Source: Paragonimus westermani (taxonomy: Eukaryota; Platyhelminthes; Trematoda; Plagiorchiida; Troglotrematidae). From it: 64,000 nt of DNA. Position 1 is the first letter of the stretch, and each line of letters starts with the position of its first letter. Under the pieces are notes generated by a model, which saw nothing but the letters and a program-made list of their open reading frames with translations, made no database searches and was not told where the DNA came from. The position numbers and the translations under genes are program-made. This document shows positions 1-13,404 of the stretch, one piece after another. Location of the stretch: positions 83,014-147,013 of the forward strand of contig QNGE01001001.1 of NCBI GenBank assembly GCA_008508345.1, in the 5' to 3' direction.

Positions 1-1093
1 GTTGCCATGTCCCATCATCCACACTATGGTAAATCTCCAACTACCACAGTGCTCGTTGCGCCTGTATCGTGAAGTGGTTATATGGAAGCATTGTCTCCAC
101 TGACACATATGACGTTTCTGTGACAACGTTTTTCAATATAAGTCTTACGTATTTGGCCTAAGGATGAATAAGGGAAAACGGGTTTGTTCGCTGTGCCGTA
201 TTTCTGATTATTATTCTGAGGAGTGTTAACCATGGAAAATGTTTGTAACAACCCGATTTAAGAAAGTACTGGCCGCAGGAATTTCTCAAAACATATCACC
301 CAAAAATAAGACCAGTTCGAAATTTTATTTGCCACCTTGTTAACCTTAAGGATGCGCTTTGAAATTACGATATATTCAATGTATTCGTTACTTATACTGA
401 CAAAGCTATCACATGCAAGTCGGTAAACTGAAGACAGTGGTTGTGATCGCACTCGTTCACGTGGTCAGTCTCAAAATCACAAACTTACTGGCCTCTCTAT
501 TCTGCAATGACGTAAACCGATTTCGGTACCGATGTGCTAATGAATATCTTGTTACCTTGGTGAATTTGAATTGGCTCCTATCATGCCTGCACTTATAGAA
601 GAGGCTAATTAGCATGGAACTGAAACTTCGAAATCTGGCTTTCTAACTCATTTCAATATGAACTAGGGTTATTTATCATAAGACCTTTCAGTGTGTTTCA
701 ACACTTGACCGCCGTTTAAACGTTCGGTGTACAGCGTCACTTTGTGTGCTTTCAACAATGGAAATCTTAGGTTGTTAGTCTCGTATACACCAGATGATCA
801 CCGTTAGCTATAAAAGCTTCGTTTGAACAATGTTTCTGTGAGCTAAGTTGGAGTGAAAATATATGGTCATATATCCGGATGTTGAAAATTAGTGTCCAAT
901 GCAAACTAACCGTTACGCCTCATCTTCTTGTATCCAATGTTTATATTTTTGTGTTGAAAATCCGTACGAGTTGTGGACTTCAATGAAGAGTTCTGTGGGA
1001 AAATAGGTTTAGTGTACATAATAAATAAATCAGTTCGAACTTTATCAATGATTCATTGGCAGTCTATGTGCATTATCCGTCAAATACTTACGC
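1..1093. other. No gene recognised
   Basis: I see no gene or named repeat here. The short open frames lack domain motifs or coding-like composition. The missing N-terminal part of the Penelope-like RT that begins near 1094 would be expected in this stretch, but I cannot recognise it. Confidence 0.4.
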
Positions 1094-2000
1094 TTGTCAG
1101 CTGGTCGAAGATTTAGACATACTTATGTACATTGTCAGAAGTACAGACGGTTCGACGATAGCGCTCTCCACCAGAGGTACGTAGAGGACAGCCTCTATAA
1201 AGCTGACGAATCAGTCAGTCTAGGTAGTCTAAGTGTTGGGACAAACACAGAGCATCTCATTTCCAACTTAACACGGGGTCGAGAAGGGTGAACAAATATC
1301 TTCCTTTGATGTGACCCTGAATCCTTGTTCAGATGGTTCAGTTCAGACAGGCATTCTGATGGATGGGACTTGGAACGGCCAGTATACTCAGTTTTTAGTC
1401 AAGTACCTTTCGGGCACGGAAACTTGCAAAACACTAGTGAAGCACATGTAACTGACAGTACCGAAAGTAAAAATCCCATCTGAGAAAAGAAGATGGTTTG
1501 TATGTCGTCAATTTTTGAAGGCAACACGTCAAGTGACTCGTATATTAAGTGATGCGGCTGAAGAGGTCGACAGTGCTACACAGTGGTGAGTCTCGTTCAG
1601 ATCCAACCCGCTAGCTTACGTACAACTCAGAGATACACTGCCTAAATGTGTGAACTCATACTGTGTTTACTTCTTCACATACTCTTGCGCAGCAGATAAT
1701 ATCGATCACAAATTCAGATGCCTTTTTCAGAGGACGCGTGAGCACCACCACAAACCGTTGACTGCGGGCGACGTGAAGTCTATTTCGAGTGCACTTCTGA
1801 CGCACCCGGTTGAATTAGCGAACCAAGTCTCGCTGGAAATGGATTGCTGACCTATTTACCTCTAGCTCAGCTTTTCATCCAAAAGAGTCAAATTTGGCAT
1901 TCCGGCCACGGAAAAAGCGATTCGAATTCGGTTGTTCCATCTACATCTGTGATCTCAGAAAAATTGGTTCAGGCCCTGCGGTTACCATGGCTCCCTGTTT
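1094..2000 (+). mobile_element. Penelope-like element remnant, RT C-terminus to GIY-YIG endonuclease (PLE-1)
   Basis: This is the 3' half of a Penelope-like retroelement, a class whose protein joins a reverse transcriptase to a GIY-YIG endonuclease. The RT catalytic box is visible as RYVED at 1174-1188, where the family has YVDD, so the first catalytic aspartate of the pair is replaced by glutamate. Downstream, in a shifted frame, are DVTLNPCSDGS and then WNGQYTQF near 1371-1395, a block found in PLEs just after the RT. At about 1660-1850 the frame reads FTYSCAADN followed by FQRTREHH, a decayed GIY-YIG domain. The element's usual C-terminal block (PATEKAIRIRLF) lies near 1897-1935. At least two frameshifts and stops break it. 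The 5' half is missing or unrecognisable. Confidence 0.75.
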
Positions 2001-5000
2001 CTCACCTGCTACCTCCGGAAGTCAGTTTAGTCAACCAATTGCCTACCAGTTCAGAACAATCTGACGTACTTTTGTGAGAGACTGTTCTTGTTCTTGCTCA
2101 TTAGACTACAACGATAATATAGAATGTTATATATTTGGTCCGACGACGAATGACCGAAACAAAACCCTTCACTGAACCAACTTCACTCCTGACGAACTCA
2201 CTGGGGCTATTCGGTTGATGTATGTTGTGACTGGCCCGATCTGAACTGCTGTACAAAGTCTTGCCAAGAGGCTAGAAATGTTTTGAATCCATTACTGTTT
2301 GCGGGTGACACCTTGGCTTAAACAAATGTTTACCGACGGGCGGACTCGAGTTTCAGTATTGCTGAAACCCATTCTCGGTTATTAGTCTTACCGCAGCCAC
2401 CAGTTGAAATCCATCCAACTTATCTCCAGAAAAGTATGTTGATTACTGAGACATTCACCTTCCTTTGGTCACTGCAGAATTATCGCTTCCAAATGCTCAA
2501 CTACTGTACACTTATGTGTCTGATGTATGGTCAATGGCGTGCTGGTCAACTTGGTTGACTACCGTGAACGTGACCAGAGTTCAACTCCTGTTCATGGCAC
2601 GAGTGTGCATTACAGACGATTGGTAACAAGAGCGAAACTTTAGTCCAGTGCTTTGTAATGGTGACTGTGAGGTCCAGATGAATAAAAAATTTACGATTAG
2701 TTGTGGGTGATCTTCAAGTTGTATCAATCGAAACCCTACTACTTATCATTGAAAGGTTATTACGAATCTCTAAAAAAAGGTAGTCTACAAAATATACCAC
2801 CGGTTTTTCTAAAGTTGATTAGAGCTTATTTAAGGAATTTCAAGAGAATCAGATTGTTTCAAACAGTTTATTGAGACGAGTGACCTTTTGCCTTTTAATA
2901 AGCCATTTTGGTGCATTAGTCCAGATAATCGCTTTCCTACAAGGTAATTTCGACGGTTTGACCATGTGCCTTAAAAGTACAACCGTTTCGATCGATTGGA
3001 CATTTGGTTTTCATCCTTTGTTGCCTTATCGATTTAATGAAGGTGAGCTAGGACGACAAACGTTGATACCGGGACGATTTTGATTGGCCGACTCTGTGCC
3101 TAGGCAGCTTAAACCATTTCATGCATATATTGACCAGACAATAACTCCGGTTTCGTTTTATTCACATTCTTGCTTCTACATACTCACAGAGAGATCTCAA
3201 TAATTCGATTTGTTCCCACCTGTTGGTAACTTGAAATTAACAGATTTTGCACAAACCGCACACAGCAAAATCAGGTGAACGGGCTAACCAAAGGACTCAG
3301 GTGTTTTGTGCACTAGTGTGGTAGTCAGTTGCTTGGACAGTAGATGTATTGCGTGAGAATCTTCTGTGTACACAAAACAAGCCTGCTCCTTCCCATCGAT
3401 AATTTCTAACTAATCGCGAGCAGTTTGGTACTTCCCTTATGAACGGTTACGCGGAATCATCAAGACTATAGGTTTCTGGAATGTATCACGATCGAAAAAA
3501 TCCGGTTCTTTTACAATCGACAGGTCGTTTTTAGACATCGTATTTAATAGCTACTCAGGAGGACGCTCCACCATAAGCTGGTGCAAATCGACACTATCGC
3601 CTCGGAATTTTTCTAACGAGTCAAATAAGGACCAACAGCATGGATCCAGCGCAGATACTGAATATAAGACGAAATGCGGTAATGCAAGAGGTTCGGTGAA
3701 TTAAGTTTGTACAGTAAAAAGGTTATCTAGTGAGTCCTTCATAGTTTTTTGGCCTTCATTTTCGAGCCCATGAAAAGGTGCGAGGTTACATAATATTCCA
3801 TTAATTCGTGTTTAAACCGTGAAGAAAACTCAGGTGCACTCAAGTCATAAAATATTATGTGTTCATTCTGTTGTTTGCGAGCATACATCAGATATGACGA
3901 CGATGAACACCAGTCAGTGAAATTTATTTTCTGACCAAATTCTTTAATCTATGCAAACCACTTGCCAACCTTTCATTGCTCCGGTGGGAACAATCTTTCG
4001 CAATTGCTCTCAACTTACTTAAATGGAAACTGGATGCAAGGATACATACCAATTAACCTTAGGTATAGTTACTCAAAGATCAACCACCTTTTGTTCAACT
4101 AAACAGGCGTGTGGACGGTACACGGGTTCGCGAAGTAACTACCTGACTCTAATCAGAGTCATGCACAGGACCTCGAGTGAGATAATCGTGTCTGACCGAG
4201 TCATATGATGGTTTGGTCTTCGTTTGTGGTTGTAAGATTCATAGGGGAAACTCTATGTTAACAAATTATTCTCAGTGGCACTGAGTTGCTTCACTATTTA
4301 CAGCTGCCACCTGGTTAGCTCAGTTGTTTCCCGTCAATGGTGCAATGAGACAAACCGGTGGCTTTCTCAAAATGTTCATTTATCACTCCTTTACTGACTG
4401 ACCTGACTTGATTCAGTCCATCAAATTCAGTCCCATCCTTCTGCAATTCAACCCAAAATACGTGAACACTAATATAACTACTATGACAGTGTAATATAAT
4501 TTTACACAATTCACTAACAGCTCAAAATCCAGTGGGATGGCTGAACTTTTATCGAGATATCAAACTGCCAACACCGGGCCCAAGGTTACTGGGAAGCAAT
4601 TTTATGTGTTACTACTTAGAAATTTAATGAATTTTTCTGTCATCCACATTCGTTCGATTTCAAGGCATCGCTGCTTTATACCTCCATATCTTCCCAGAGA
4701 GGGCGGTGCTACTCACTTTGAAACAAACATTCATGTTTTAAAGTAACTAAGGCCATTTCCACTTGCTCAAGTGGTTTGAAATTTATAAAAGAAAACAATG
4801 GGGAGATGGAATGCCTCATTGATAATTAACGTGGTACACGAGCGAAGACTAGGGTTTTAATTACGAATATGCTAAGCGGAATCAAATGGCACCGTTGACT
4901 GCAAAACGGTTGGTTATGAAATTCGAATAAATGACTGGTTTTCGACCACGAGGGTAGCAGCCGACCACAAACCTTCGTGGTTCAAGAATGTACTTTTGGG

Positions 5001-5809
5001 GTAACCGATTGCACAAAGACAACTCAAAGAATACTACTTAAGTTCCGTCTTAGTAATGCGACCCACTTGAAAAGTATGATCAGCAACTGTTGAAACAAAA
5101 CGATGATTTGGACTATCATTCCGAAATTCAATCTCAATACACTGTGCATAATAAACAGGGCTGTCGTGACAGACTGTACACTGGATGTCTATGCTGAATA
5201 TATATCGTATCATGTTTGGTGATGTGACAGTTGAGGAATCTCTTGCCATAGTGGTGTGGTGGTCAGGTTCCTCTGGGAGCCGATTTGGAGAACATTGTTG
5301 ATTGAGGCTTCAAAATTTTCAGGCGCGACCGTGTCTCTCGGTGCCACAGAGTTTACGGCTATTCGGATAGAACAAAGACCGATTTGAACTTAAACACAAG
5401 CTTACGGAAAGCTTGCCAAGGACCGCGAAATCTGTTTGGTCAAGAGAACTACGGAAATGTGGCAAGCGATTCTATCCAGAAACAATAGTGTGTTGGTTAC
5501 CTCATTCTTGGTTACCTCGAAAGTGGACGATGTGTTACAGAGGCTGTATAATACTGGGTTAACTGGCGTATTCACAGGTTACCGTGGAGACCTTGGTGAT
5601 GGACTGGACAGTTTGGAGGATCCGGGCCAACTCACTTTGCTCCAGACATTAGCCTGCAACTTCGCGGTTGCCCAAAACTACGTATCACAATTTCAACAAG
5701 CCTCGCGAGGTCAGAAATCGATTTGTTGAAGCCTGCAAAACCCGTTACACTGTAGACATTCATAAGTATAGATGACCTTCGTGAGACCGAATTGAGCTAA
5801 CGTTTGGTG
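2001..5809. other. Long stretch without a supported gene
   Basis: Mostly featureless AT-rich DNA. Two minus-strand frames look a little protein-like. The one at 5034-5249 contains CTVCHDSPVYYAQCIEIEF. The one near 4315-4509 contains KDGTEFDGLNQVRS after a TTGCAG acceptor. Neither shows a domain I recognise, and I do not call them genes. The plus-strand 97-codon frame at 5436-5729 is also unassigned. Confidence 0.35.
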
Positions 5810-6181
5810 TCAAAGAATTACTTTGCATCTACTCATTTTTGTGGCTAGACAAAGACAATTTCGAGTACGCCATTGTGACCCACCATAAAATTTCTGAATC
5901 AGTTCCTTCCTGGTTATTTCAAATTCAGGTACCGAGTTCCATAAATCCATTCGTCTTGTGTTCCAGTGTTTCTCAGTTAGTGTATCCTTCTCTACCAAAA
6001 AGCTGCTCGGCGCAACCTCATCTTCATTGCTCATTTCATACATTCTCGTAAGTCCCATGCACTGAAGCTTATAAACCGGAATTCCAATCCACAGTGTAGC
6101 AATGTTTTGTTTGGACTTCTTGTGCATCTCACTCTGGTTCTGTCCGTTTTGGTGTTTGTTACGATAGGTATCACCTGCCAC
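5810..6181 (-). CDS. Unassigned 123-codon open frame, possible host exon
   Basis: I do not recognise this protein. The frame is rich in charged residues and tryptophan, with segments such as MYEMSNEDEVAPSSFLVEK and RRMDLWNSVPEFEITRKEL, which looks more like coding sequence than most frames nearby. On the minus strand a GACAG acceptor precedes the NQSEMHKKSK segment and a GTGGGT donor follows QKFYG, so an internal exon of roughly 240 bp is possible inside the frame. No signal peptide, membrane segment or known motif is visible. The frame could be open by chance; a plus-strand frame overlaps it. Confidence 0.25.
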   Translation of the reverse strand: MAGDTYRNKHQNGQNQSEMHKKSKQNIATLWIGIPVYKLQCMGLTRMYEMSNEDEVAPSSFLVEKDTLTEKHWNTRRMDLWNSVPEFEITRKELIQKFYGGSQWRTRNCLCLATKMSRCKVIL

Positions 6182-9100
6182 TTAGCGCGCGTTGGCCCGA
6201 TTCAATTCAGTGATAGCTAGTTTGATCTATCGTGTTGTTCATAATGCACCCGCTATGGTCTTTGCTCAATAACATGGCCGCATTGAGACCAACAAATTGT
6301 GATCAATCGCCACTCCGAATTAGTCACTCATACACTGACCCGTGGCCTGGTTTTTGACCGCAACATTTTTGCTTCCACCTTTGGAGAGCAACACAACTTT
6401 CTTTTTCCGTTTGGTCTACTGACTACTGACAGCCAGCTGGTGTTTTCATCTATTTCGCCTTGCACCCAAACCAGTTGTGTTTATTGACTCAAAGAAATGA
6501 GATACGGACGACACCTTGGTGTTCAAACCGTAATGCTCATTGTATCATGAATGGAAACTACTTTTCAAAATCTGTAAATAATCGAACTGTACTTTTACTC
6601 GCATTGGTAACAATGTTAGTAGTACACCGCGGGGCAAATTTGTCCGCAGATTTGGGTAATAATGTTAATGGTTTTTCTCATGAAATTGATCATCTCATTC
6701 GGTTGCAACGAACAGAAACTGTTCAAGCTGTTTCATTCAACTGCAACTGATTAGTTTATTCTGTAGTGGTCTTCTGGTTCTACCGAAAAACAAACCGAAA
6801 TGTTCACATCTGGCGACAAGCAAGTTCTTACTTTTTTCCACTGTTACCTCACTCCAAACTTATAAATTGATGGTAGAAAAGCTTAAAACGGAAATTCTTT
6901 AACGACAGCCAGTGTGACACATCGTCCGTATTGCTTTTTCGAGCTCAGCTGGAAGCAAGGATTTTCTTTGATTTCCCTGTAACACTGGTGAATAGTTAAA
7001 TAACGATACTAATTAACACAATCCAGTAGGACAATCACATGACATGAAATGCGAACAGAATTTATCCCACACAACTGCATCAATAGGAAACGTGTGATTT
7101 GTTCGAAAAAGCAACTGTTTTTAGATAAAATAGAGAACTCATTGATACATCAAGAATGCGAAATAATCACAGCTCATCTCGTTGCAAAGAAATGCAGACG
7201 GTGAAGACATTTTAGAGCCATTAGAACTGGTTGAACACGTTATTTCGTGATGTGCAAACTATGGGTGCTCATCAGGACAGTAAACTTCGAGGCTCTAAGA
7301 AGTTCTTCGATTGTGTTTGATTGGGTTCTGATAATCGTAAACAGGATGTTGTGCCTGTCAAGTTGTCCTAGCTTGCAAATGCCATACTGTGTTTCTCGTC
7401 CACTTTGCGAAAGTCTCCTTGGCTTTAGGCGGTGTTTTTGTTTTACCAACTAAGCACTTGGCACCGACTAGCTCGTGTCTCGTGGCAAACATGTGTGACA
7501 ACCTCATACGTTCATTAACCCCGTCGCCAGTATCCAGTCGACTGGGATCCGCCGAATATCTGCAATTTTTAATGATCTATTCCACCTGTCCTGAGTTTTA
7601 ATATAATGCCCAAACAGTTTATCTAACTGTAAAACCCTGGTGAAAGTGATAAAAATCAGCTGTCTGATCAAATGACTTGGTGTGAATTACAGAGCAAAAT
7701 GAGGAGGACCGAAAGTGCGTAAATTCTTCTGCAAGTGTGGTAAAACTGATGGACAAAGTGAAGTGTAAATAACACCTGTCATCGTTTTTGATCGTGGTAG
7801 AGACAACCTAGCGCTTTTTGTCACCAGCACTGTGGAGGCCTTCTTGTTGCTAAGGGTATTCAAACGTACATTATTTTCGGACGGGACCTTGGTTATTTTC
7901 ACGTCTCCTATAAGACTAACAAAAACAATCTTGATTTACTTTATTTTATCAAGAAATGCTGAAAGAAAATGATTGAACAGAGGGCTTCGCGGAAAATTCT
8001 TAGTTGGCTTCAGGTTTTATCAGGAACAGTATTCATTAAAACCTGGAAATCAGCAAATGTACCTGTGGCTACATGCCTGTTACAAGGATAATGAGGCTTA
8101 TGAAGCACACTAGTGATCTGATAGAATTTAGCTTGACCAGATGGATCTATTTCAGTTTCTAGTGTCCTATCATTGCACAGATCAATTTGAACCGCGCTTG
8201 AGTATTGCCTCTAAGACAAGCAAACTTATTCTGTTATTCATCGTATTCCGCCTTTAGACCTTGGAGAACAAGAAGAAATACGGGAACTTCATTGTACCCT
8301 GTATTTAGATTATGTAAAAGGAGATAATCAGCTTAAAGTTCTAACAGCTTTGGATCAAATAGCATAAATGTAACACCGTGTTCAGATTTATCAGTGAAAG
8401 ACTCGAATTAAACTAGGTCGAATGAGCCCGAAACCGTAGTACCGTCTGGTCACTAAAATAATAGACACAGCGAGTAAGACCGCACTAAGACTGCACTAAG
8501 TAGAAGTGAACGTTTACCTTCCGAAGAATCATTAATCAGTTGCCGGCAGTCGAATCTATACTTCAAAGGAAAAGTAGTCTTACTGTTTATCAGTCGTAAA
8601 AGACAGTGAATATCACTCACAGCTCGAGTATACCTGCTTGTTTGCAGATTCATTTAAGAATTGTTGACTTTGTTTGAAAATACTCAACGTTACCAACTAG
8701 CATCACCAAACAAAAGTCATTTACATAATAATTTTCGTCTGCTGACCATACTATTTAATGCACTATTGAGTGAACTATTGCTTCTGTCTGATTTAAAAGT
8801 CTGGTATGTTATTCGTAGTGGGAGTAAACAGTGAAAACTATTCGTATGATGTTAGGTTGACTGAGATCAATATGGACTAACTGAAATAGTTTGAATATGA
8901 GGTGTACCCTGACAACCCTTGTTTCATTGTTGTACGAAACCTACTTTTTATCTTGATACCTACTTCAGACCGTAGTTGAAAAGACTCGAGAATCATGTTG
9001 TACGTGTTAAGAACAGAGGCGCGAAATCATGGAAATTTGCTTCTAGCCAGTCAGCAGGATGCAGACTGTACACTGACAGTATTCATTTTTCGGATCCTAA

Positions 9101-11565
9101 TTTTCGTTTCACGTCCATGCGAATTAACGCTGAACACTAACTGTCAATCGTGCCAATTACCAATAAAGATCTAATTACAATCTGTATGTGACATTTGAGC
9201 ATGATAAGACATTAAATATATCAGGACAACAAAATACTGACTTTTGAACTTCTGTATATCCATTTAAATGTTTGTGAGAACTTTCTCAACACTGATAGAC
9301 ACAACATACCTTAGCGATGAAATGTTTGGTGTGCTATATTTTTGATTTAGTAGCCAATGCTTACGGTGGGTCCATCCCAAGTGTGTAGCCTCCACACAGC
9401 TTATATACCAGAAATTCAATGGAGATGTATATCGCTCAGGTTAAAAATCTCACCTTTTGAAAAATACATGTCTGATGATAATGAGCAAAACGTGTGCTAT
9501 ATTGAATATACATGGGTTTGAATAAAAATTAACTGACATGTAGTTTGCATTCAGTAACGCGTTGACTAGACTGCCACAATTGCTCCTGGGCTGACAAACG
9601 TTAAGCGGTAGGACAACGTTCATGCTTGCAATTTCTGCTGGAAGTTCGAAAAAATCAACGGTAAACAAACAACTAAATATTAGTCGAACCGAAGTACCCG
9701 CTGAGCGCAGTTGCATATCATATTTCTACAAGAGATTCCCTTGTGACAGACAGCGACAGAGAATCTTGCGCTGTCACATAACACGGATGAATACTCTCAT
9801 ATTTCACAGTGTCAGCCACAAATGACAGTACGCGGAATGTCCAGTTTGCAAATCGAGATAGAGTAAAGTCTATCCTACAGAAAAAGAAGACATGTCAACG
9901 GGAAAGGTGTAGTGGCATAAGAGAGGTACTGAGAGAGTAAAGTGATATCGTGCTTTCGTCCGCATGTATCAGGAAGGTCCACAGTCCGGGAATAAGCTAC
10001 CAATCGTATGTGTTACTGACCAATGACCTCAACTTGTGGTCGACCACCCTGCTGATTCTGTTGAACGGACGCTGCCAGTCTGCGTTTACGAGAATCTGGA
10101 AGATAGTAGGAAGGGATACGCATGAGAAACAAGATGGCGATACACTACACGCCATTACAGTATCGATAGTTAGTAAGGCTGTTATGATTACCATTGATCT
10201 TGTAAAGCTTACCTACGCTGCAGTCGTGAGTATCGTTAGAAAGTGTGTCATCCACCTAGTATCAGAATAAAGACTGTTGGACGTGATCACTAAGTGCGGA
10301 CTTTTACCAGTCTTCACATTTTTAGGTGGTACTTCGTCGTTTCTTGTTAGAAAGTTAATTTACTACCTTTGTAAACCAGCTTAGTGGAAAGCAGATTATC
10401 CACTCGTTGTCTGACAAGATGGCTCTTGGCATTTTCCGCAGTGATAGGTTATGAGAGACGCCGCTTTTTGTAAGTGTAGCTGATAATGATGTTCATTTAC
10501 ACAGGGTTGGAATATTCATGGACCATGTTGAAAATCGTTCTGCTGGTGGAGTCCAGTTACACAGAACCTAGATGAAAACCGATGAATGAGGATTTGGAAG
10601 GCAAATATAGGAACTTTACCGGAACTCAGCGGGTTGGTAAGTTGCGCGGTATGGATTTACTCTAAGATGTCTGATAACGATTCTGCCGAAGAAAGCGTGG
10701 AGTAACAAACCGCATAACTGACTCTACGTGCTATTGGGTGTTCTGTTTCCCTTTCTTATCGGAAGAGGATTTGTTGCTACGATTTAGATCAGTCATTCTT
10801 AGGAGGTGTGGACTTCTGTAGTACAGTAACGTAACTGTCAAGTTCTGTGAACTTGTGTTTTATTCTAACCATGTTCGTAGTGTTGGAAACCTTAGAGGTT
10901 TCCTTAGGATTGCTGGACCATCAAGTGATTGCACAGCTATTCCGTCAGTAGCTGATTGTCAGAAAATGTTGCATACAAATATGAGGAAAATATCCTGCTT
11001 TATGCAGGGAAAGTGGACGGAACCGTTATGGCTTCTTACTCGCAGAAGTCAGCCTTGGGGATCTGTCAGCCTGTCATGATCAGTTTCCCAATCACTCATA
11101 GAGTAAGTTATCGCAACTGTGGTCACAACCTGTGCTGTTCATCAAAATCGGTGCTGAACGAAGTCAGAGCAGGCCTGCTTTCTGGCAAATTGTCAGCATT
11201 GTTCATTGGCAAAATATAAACAAATCTAACGAAGTTGAACATTTCGTTTGTGTGTGGTGCGCAGAACAATATCGAAGTAAGATTCTCTATATATTAACTG
11301 TTGACTGCGCGTTAGTGGATAAGGAGAGTTATGAACCATGATAGATAAAATGTTTATGTGCGAGTCATAGATGAGAATTAGTCACAAGCATAGATGGGAG
11401 GTGTGTTCCTTAGATAATGGGAAAAAAACTCTTTTGTACGGAATAAGTTTTTGGTAAACTGAGTAACCCTCGGTTATCACAAAGCACACTGCAGCAACGC
11501 GCAACTAGAGTGAGGATTCCATTCAGTTGTCCCAAACCTGTTGCTGTTCTGATGAAGATGTGTAA
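6182..11565. other. Long stretch without a supported gene
   Basis: Only short frames with no motif occur here. The 106-codon plus frame at 9950-10270 and the overlapping frames at 10855-11341 have no recognisable domain and mutually exclusive readings. I see no repeat, RNA gene or element end. Confidence 0.35.
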
Positions 11566-11772
11566 GAAGGCCAAACGAAACTGAACAAAGAGGCGAGGCG
11601 TAAGGCACGATACCTTGAAGAGTCGAATTCTTTAGATAGATGGGTCAGGGAAAACGTTGTCATCCCAGTAGTAGCTCACAGGTCCCGTGAACGACTGGCT
11701 GAGAATCTGAAAAGCAGTGTACGTGTACTTACAGCGGGATACGGCCTCTATACAACAGTTAGTACTAGATGA
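11566..11772 (+). CDS. Unassigned 68-codon stop-to-stop frame upstream of PLE-2
   Basis: This frame opens after a TAA at 11563 and runs to a TGA at 11770 with no ATG near its start. It has a strongly helical, charged composition (RRKARYLEES, VVAHRSRERLAENLKSS). I cannot match it to RT, GIY-YIG or a host family. It lies about 140 bp upstream of the first recognisable RT segment of the Penelope-like remnant on the same strand, so it may be a decayed N-terminal part of that element. It could equally be an unrelated host exon or chance. Confidence 0.25.
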   Translation, partial: EGQTKLNKEARRKARYLEESNSLDRWVRENVVIPVVAHRSRERLAENLKSSVRVLTAGYGLYTTVSTR

Positions 11773-11907
11773 GTATTTCTGTGATTCACTTTAGAGAGTG
11801 TTCTCGCAAATGCTTCACTTACCTTTTTGTTCCTTTTGTGAACAGGTATTTTTGGGTTCCGACTACATAAAAATGCTCACAGTGACAGTGGACGTAATAA
11901 GGGCCTG

Positions 11908-12960
11908 AAATTGCAAGCTGACGCACTGGTATCACTCGATGTTACATCACTCACTAACACCGAAGAAACTTGCCATGAAAAGTCTAAAGCTCATGATAAG
12001 CACGGGCTAAAACCTCCACGGTAGAATAATTGTTTTTCTATAAGGAATGATCCAGTTAGCAGAGTTCTGCGCGAACACTTTCCTACAGCTTGATGGCTAA
12101 GTCTACCTGCAGAAGAATGACACATCAATGAATTCACCTGTGTTGAGAGTGCTTGGGGATGTTGTAATGAAACACAGTGAATCAGAACCCTTTCAGGTAT
12201 TCAAACCTAAAGTGTGGCTTCGTTATGTGGACAACGCAACTGTTGTTATACCCCGAACTCTGTTTGACCAGTTGTACAACTAATTGATTGTCGTAATAGA
12301 TGGAATAAACTTTACACGCAGAGAAGGAAATTCTCGACTCGCGTTCCTTGGTATCTCGGTTTTAGGGAGACCTGATGGGACGCTTGAAGCCATTGTCTAT
12401 CGTAAACCAACGACTGGTTTCATTCTAAGGTTCAACAGCGAACATCTAACCTTTTAATTTAAAAGTTGCTTACGAACTCTGTTCTGGTGTGCAGACACGT
12501 AGTGCAGCTCTTCCGAGCGCAGAAAACAAGAAGGAGCACATCTGTTCACTTCCAGTGGGCACCCCAGTAGTTCCACAGAGACGTCCAGCAGAAGATCTGC
12601 AGGAACTGAACATGCAGAACACAAAACACGAATGACAACACCATATATTCAAGGCACACTTGAGCAGTACAAGGGTCGCTCTAATCAGTTGGTATCCATA
12701 TATTTCACACAACAAACTGATCACTCCATTTAGCCTTGGTGAACGCCAAAGATCGTGTGCAACTGCATGAACAATTTACCGTGGTCTACGCGAGTCCACA
12801 TCCCGAGTGTAAGCAACGGTATGTGGGAGAGACAGACAAGGTTGGCGGCATCCGATGTGGATTAGCCTGTCACTGATCGAAGCCAAAGGACGCCTGCGCT
12901 TAACAATCACCGCAAATGGCTTGCGCTGCACCATCTGCAGTTCCATCTGCACCCCACGTA
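11908..12960 (+). mobile_element. Penelope-like element remnant, RT to GIY-YIG (PLE-2)
   Basis: This is a second Penelope-like copy, spread over several frames. In order I can read LVSLDVTSL near 11925 (RT motif A, family form SFDVxSLFT), FLQLDG and MNSPVL near 12080-12150 (family GVAMGSPL; the glycine of GSP is now asparagine), and WLRYVDNATVV at about 12215-12245. In that catalytic box the second aspartate is now asparagine. REGNSRLAFLGI and PDGTLEAIVYRKPTT follow, the conserved stretch after the catalytic box. The GIY-YIG domain is seen as VVYASPHPECKQRYVGETDK at about 12782-12840. Stops fall inside the RT and after the endonuclease core. It belongs to a different PLE subgroup from PLE-1, judged by the YRKPT and CKQRYVGET wording. 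Confidence 0.75.
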
Positions 12961-13404
12961 TTCAGTGTAAACTCAAAGGAATATGACCTGTAGGTATATC
13001 GGTGGGGCTTTTGTGTCCAGCCGGTCATTGCCGGTTACCAATTGATTGGCTAGCACGAAAAGGAAACACTTACCTCTCGGAGACGGAGATAGAGATACTG
13101 CAATGACAAGACCTAAACTGAGAAGAAATATGTGAAATGTAATACATTTCAGTATAGGAGTGCATGCTAATGCATTTTGGAGAAGGTAGGAATGAAAACC
13201 AGGATCCAGATTGGAGTCGCAAAAGAGCACATAAACCATTCATCATAGAATACACCAACAAAGCTGAGGAAAAGGATGGGTAGAAGCCCGCAGGTACCCA
13301 ATTTTCTGAAGAGAAGAGCGGATTAGTTACCATACTACCATGGTCTTGACCGACGTAATCATTAACAGAATTAAGATAGACATACTGGTATGACTTACCT
13401 CAGC
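12961..13404. other. Spacer between PLE-2 and the LINE tail
   Basis: No gene or repeat recognised. Minus-strand frames here overlap each other and lack motifs. Confidence 0.35.

Noticed and set aside
5537..5580. Short tandem TTGGTTACCTC repeat
   Set aside because: Only two units of 11 bp; too small to be meaningful.
12470..12724. Minus-strand 84-codon ORF
   Set aside because: Opposite to the PLE-2 region; cysteine- and leucine-rich composition arises from the antisense reading.
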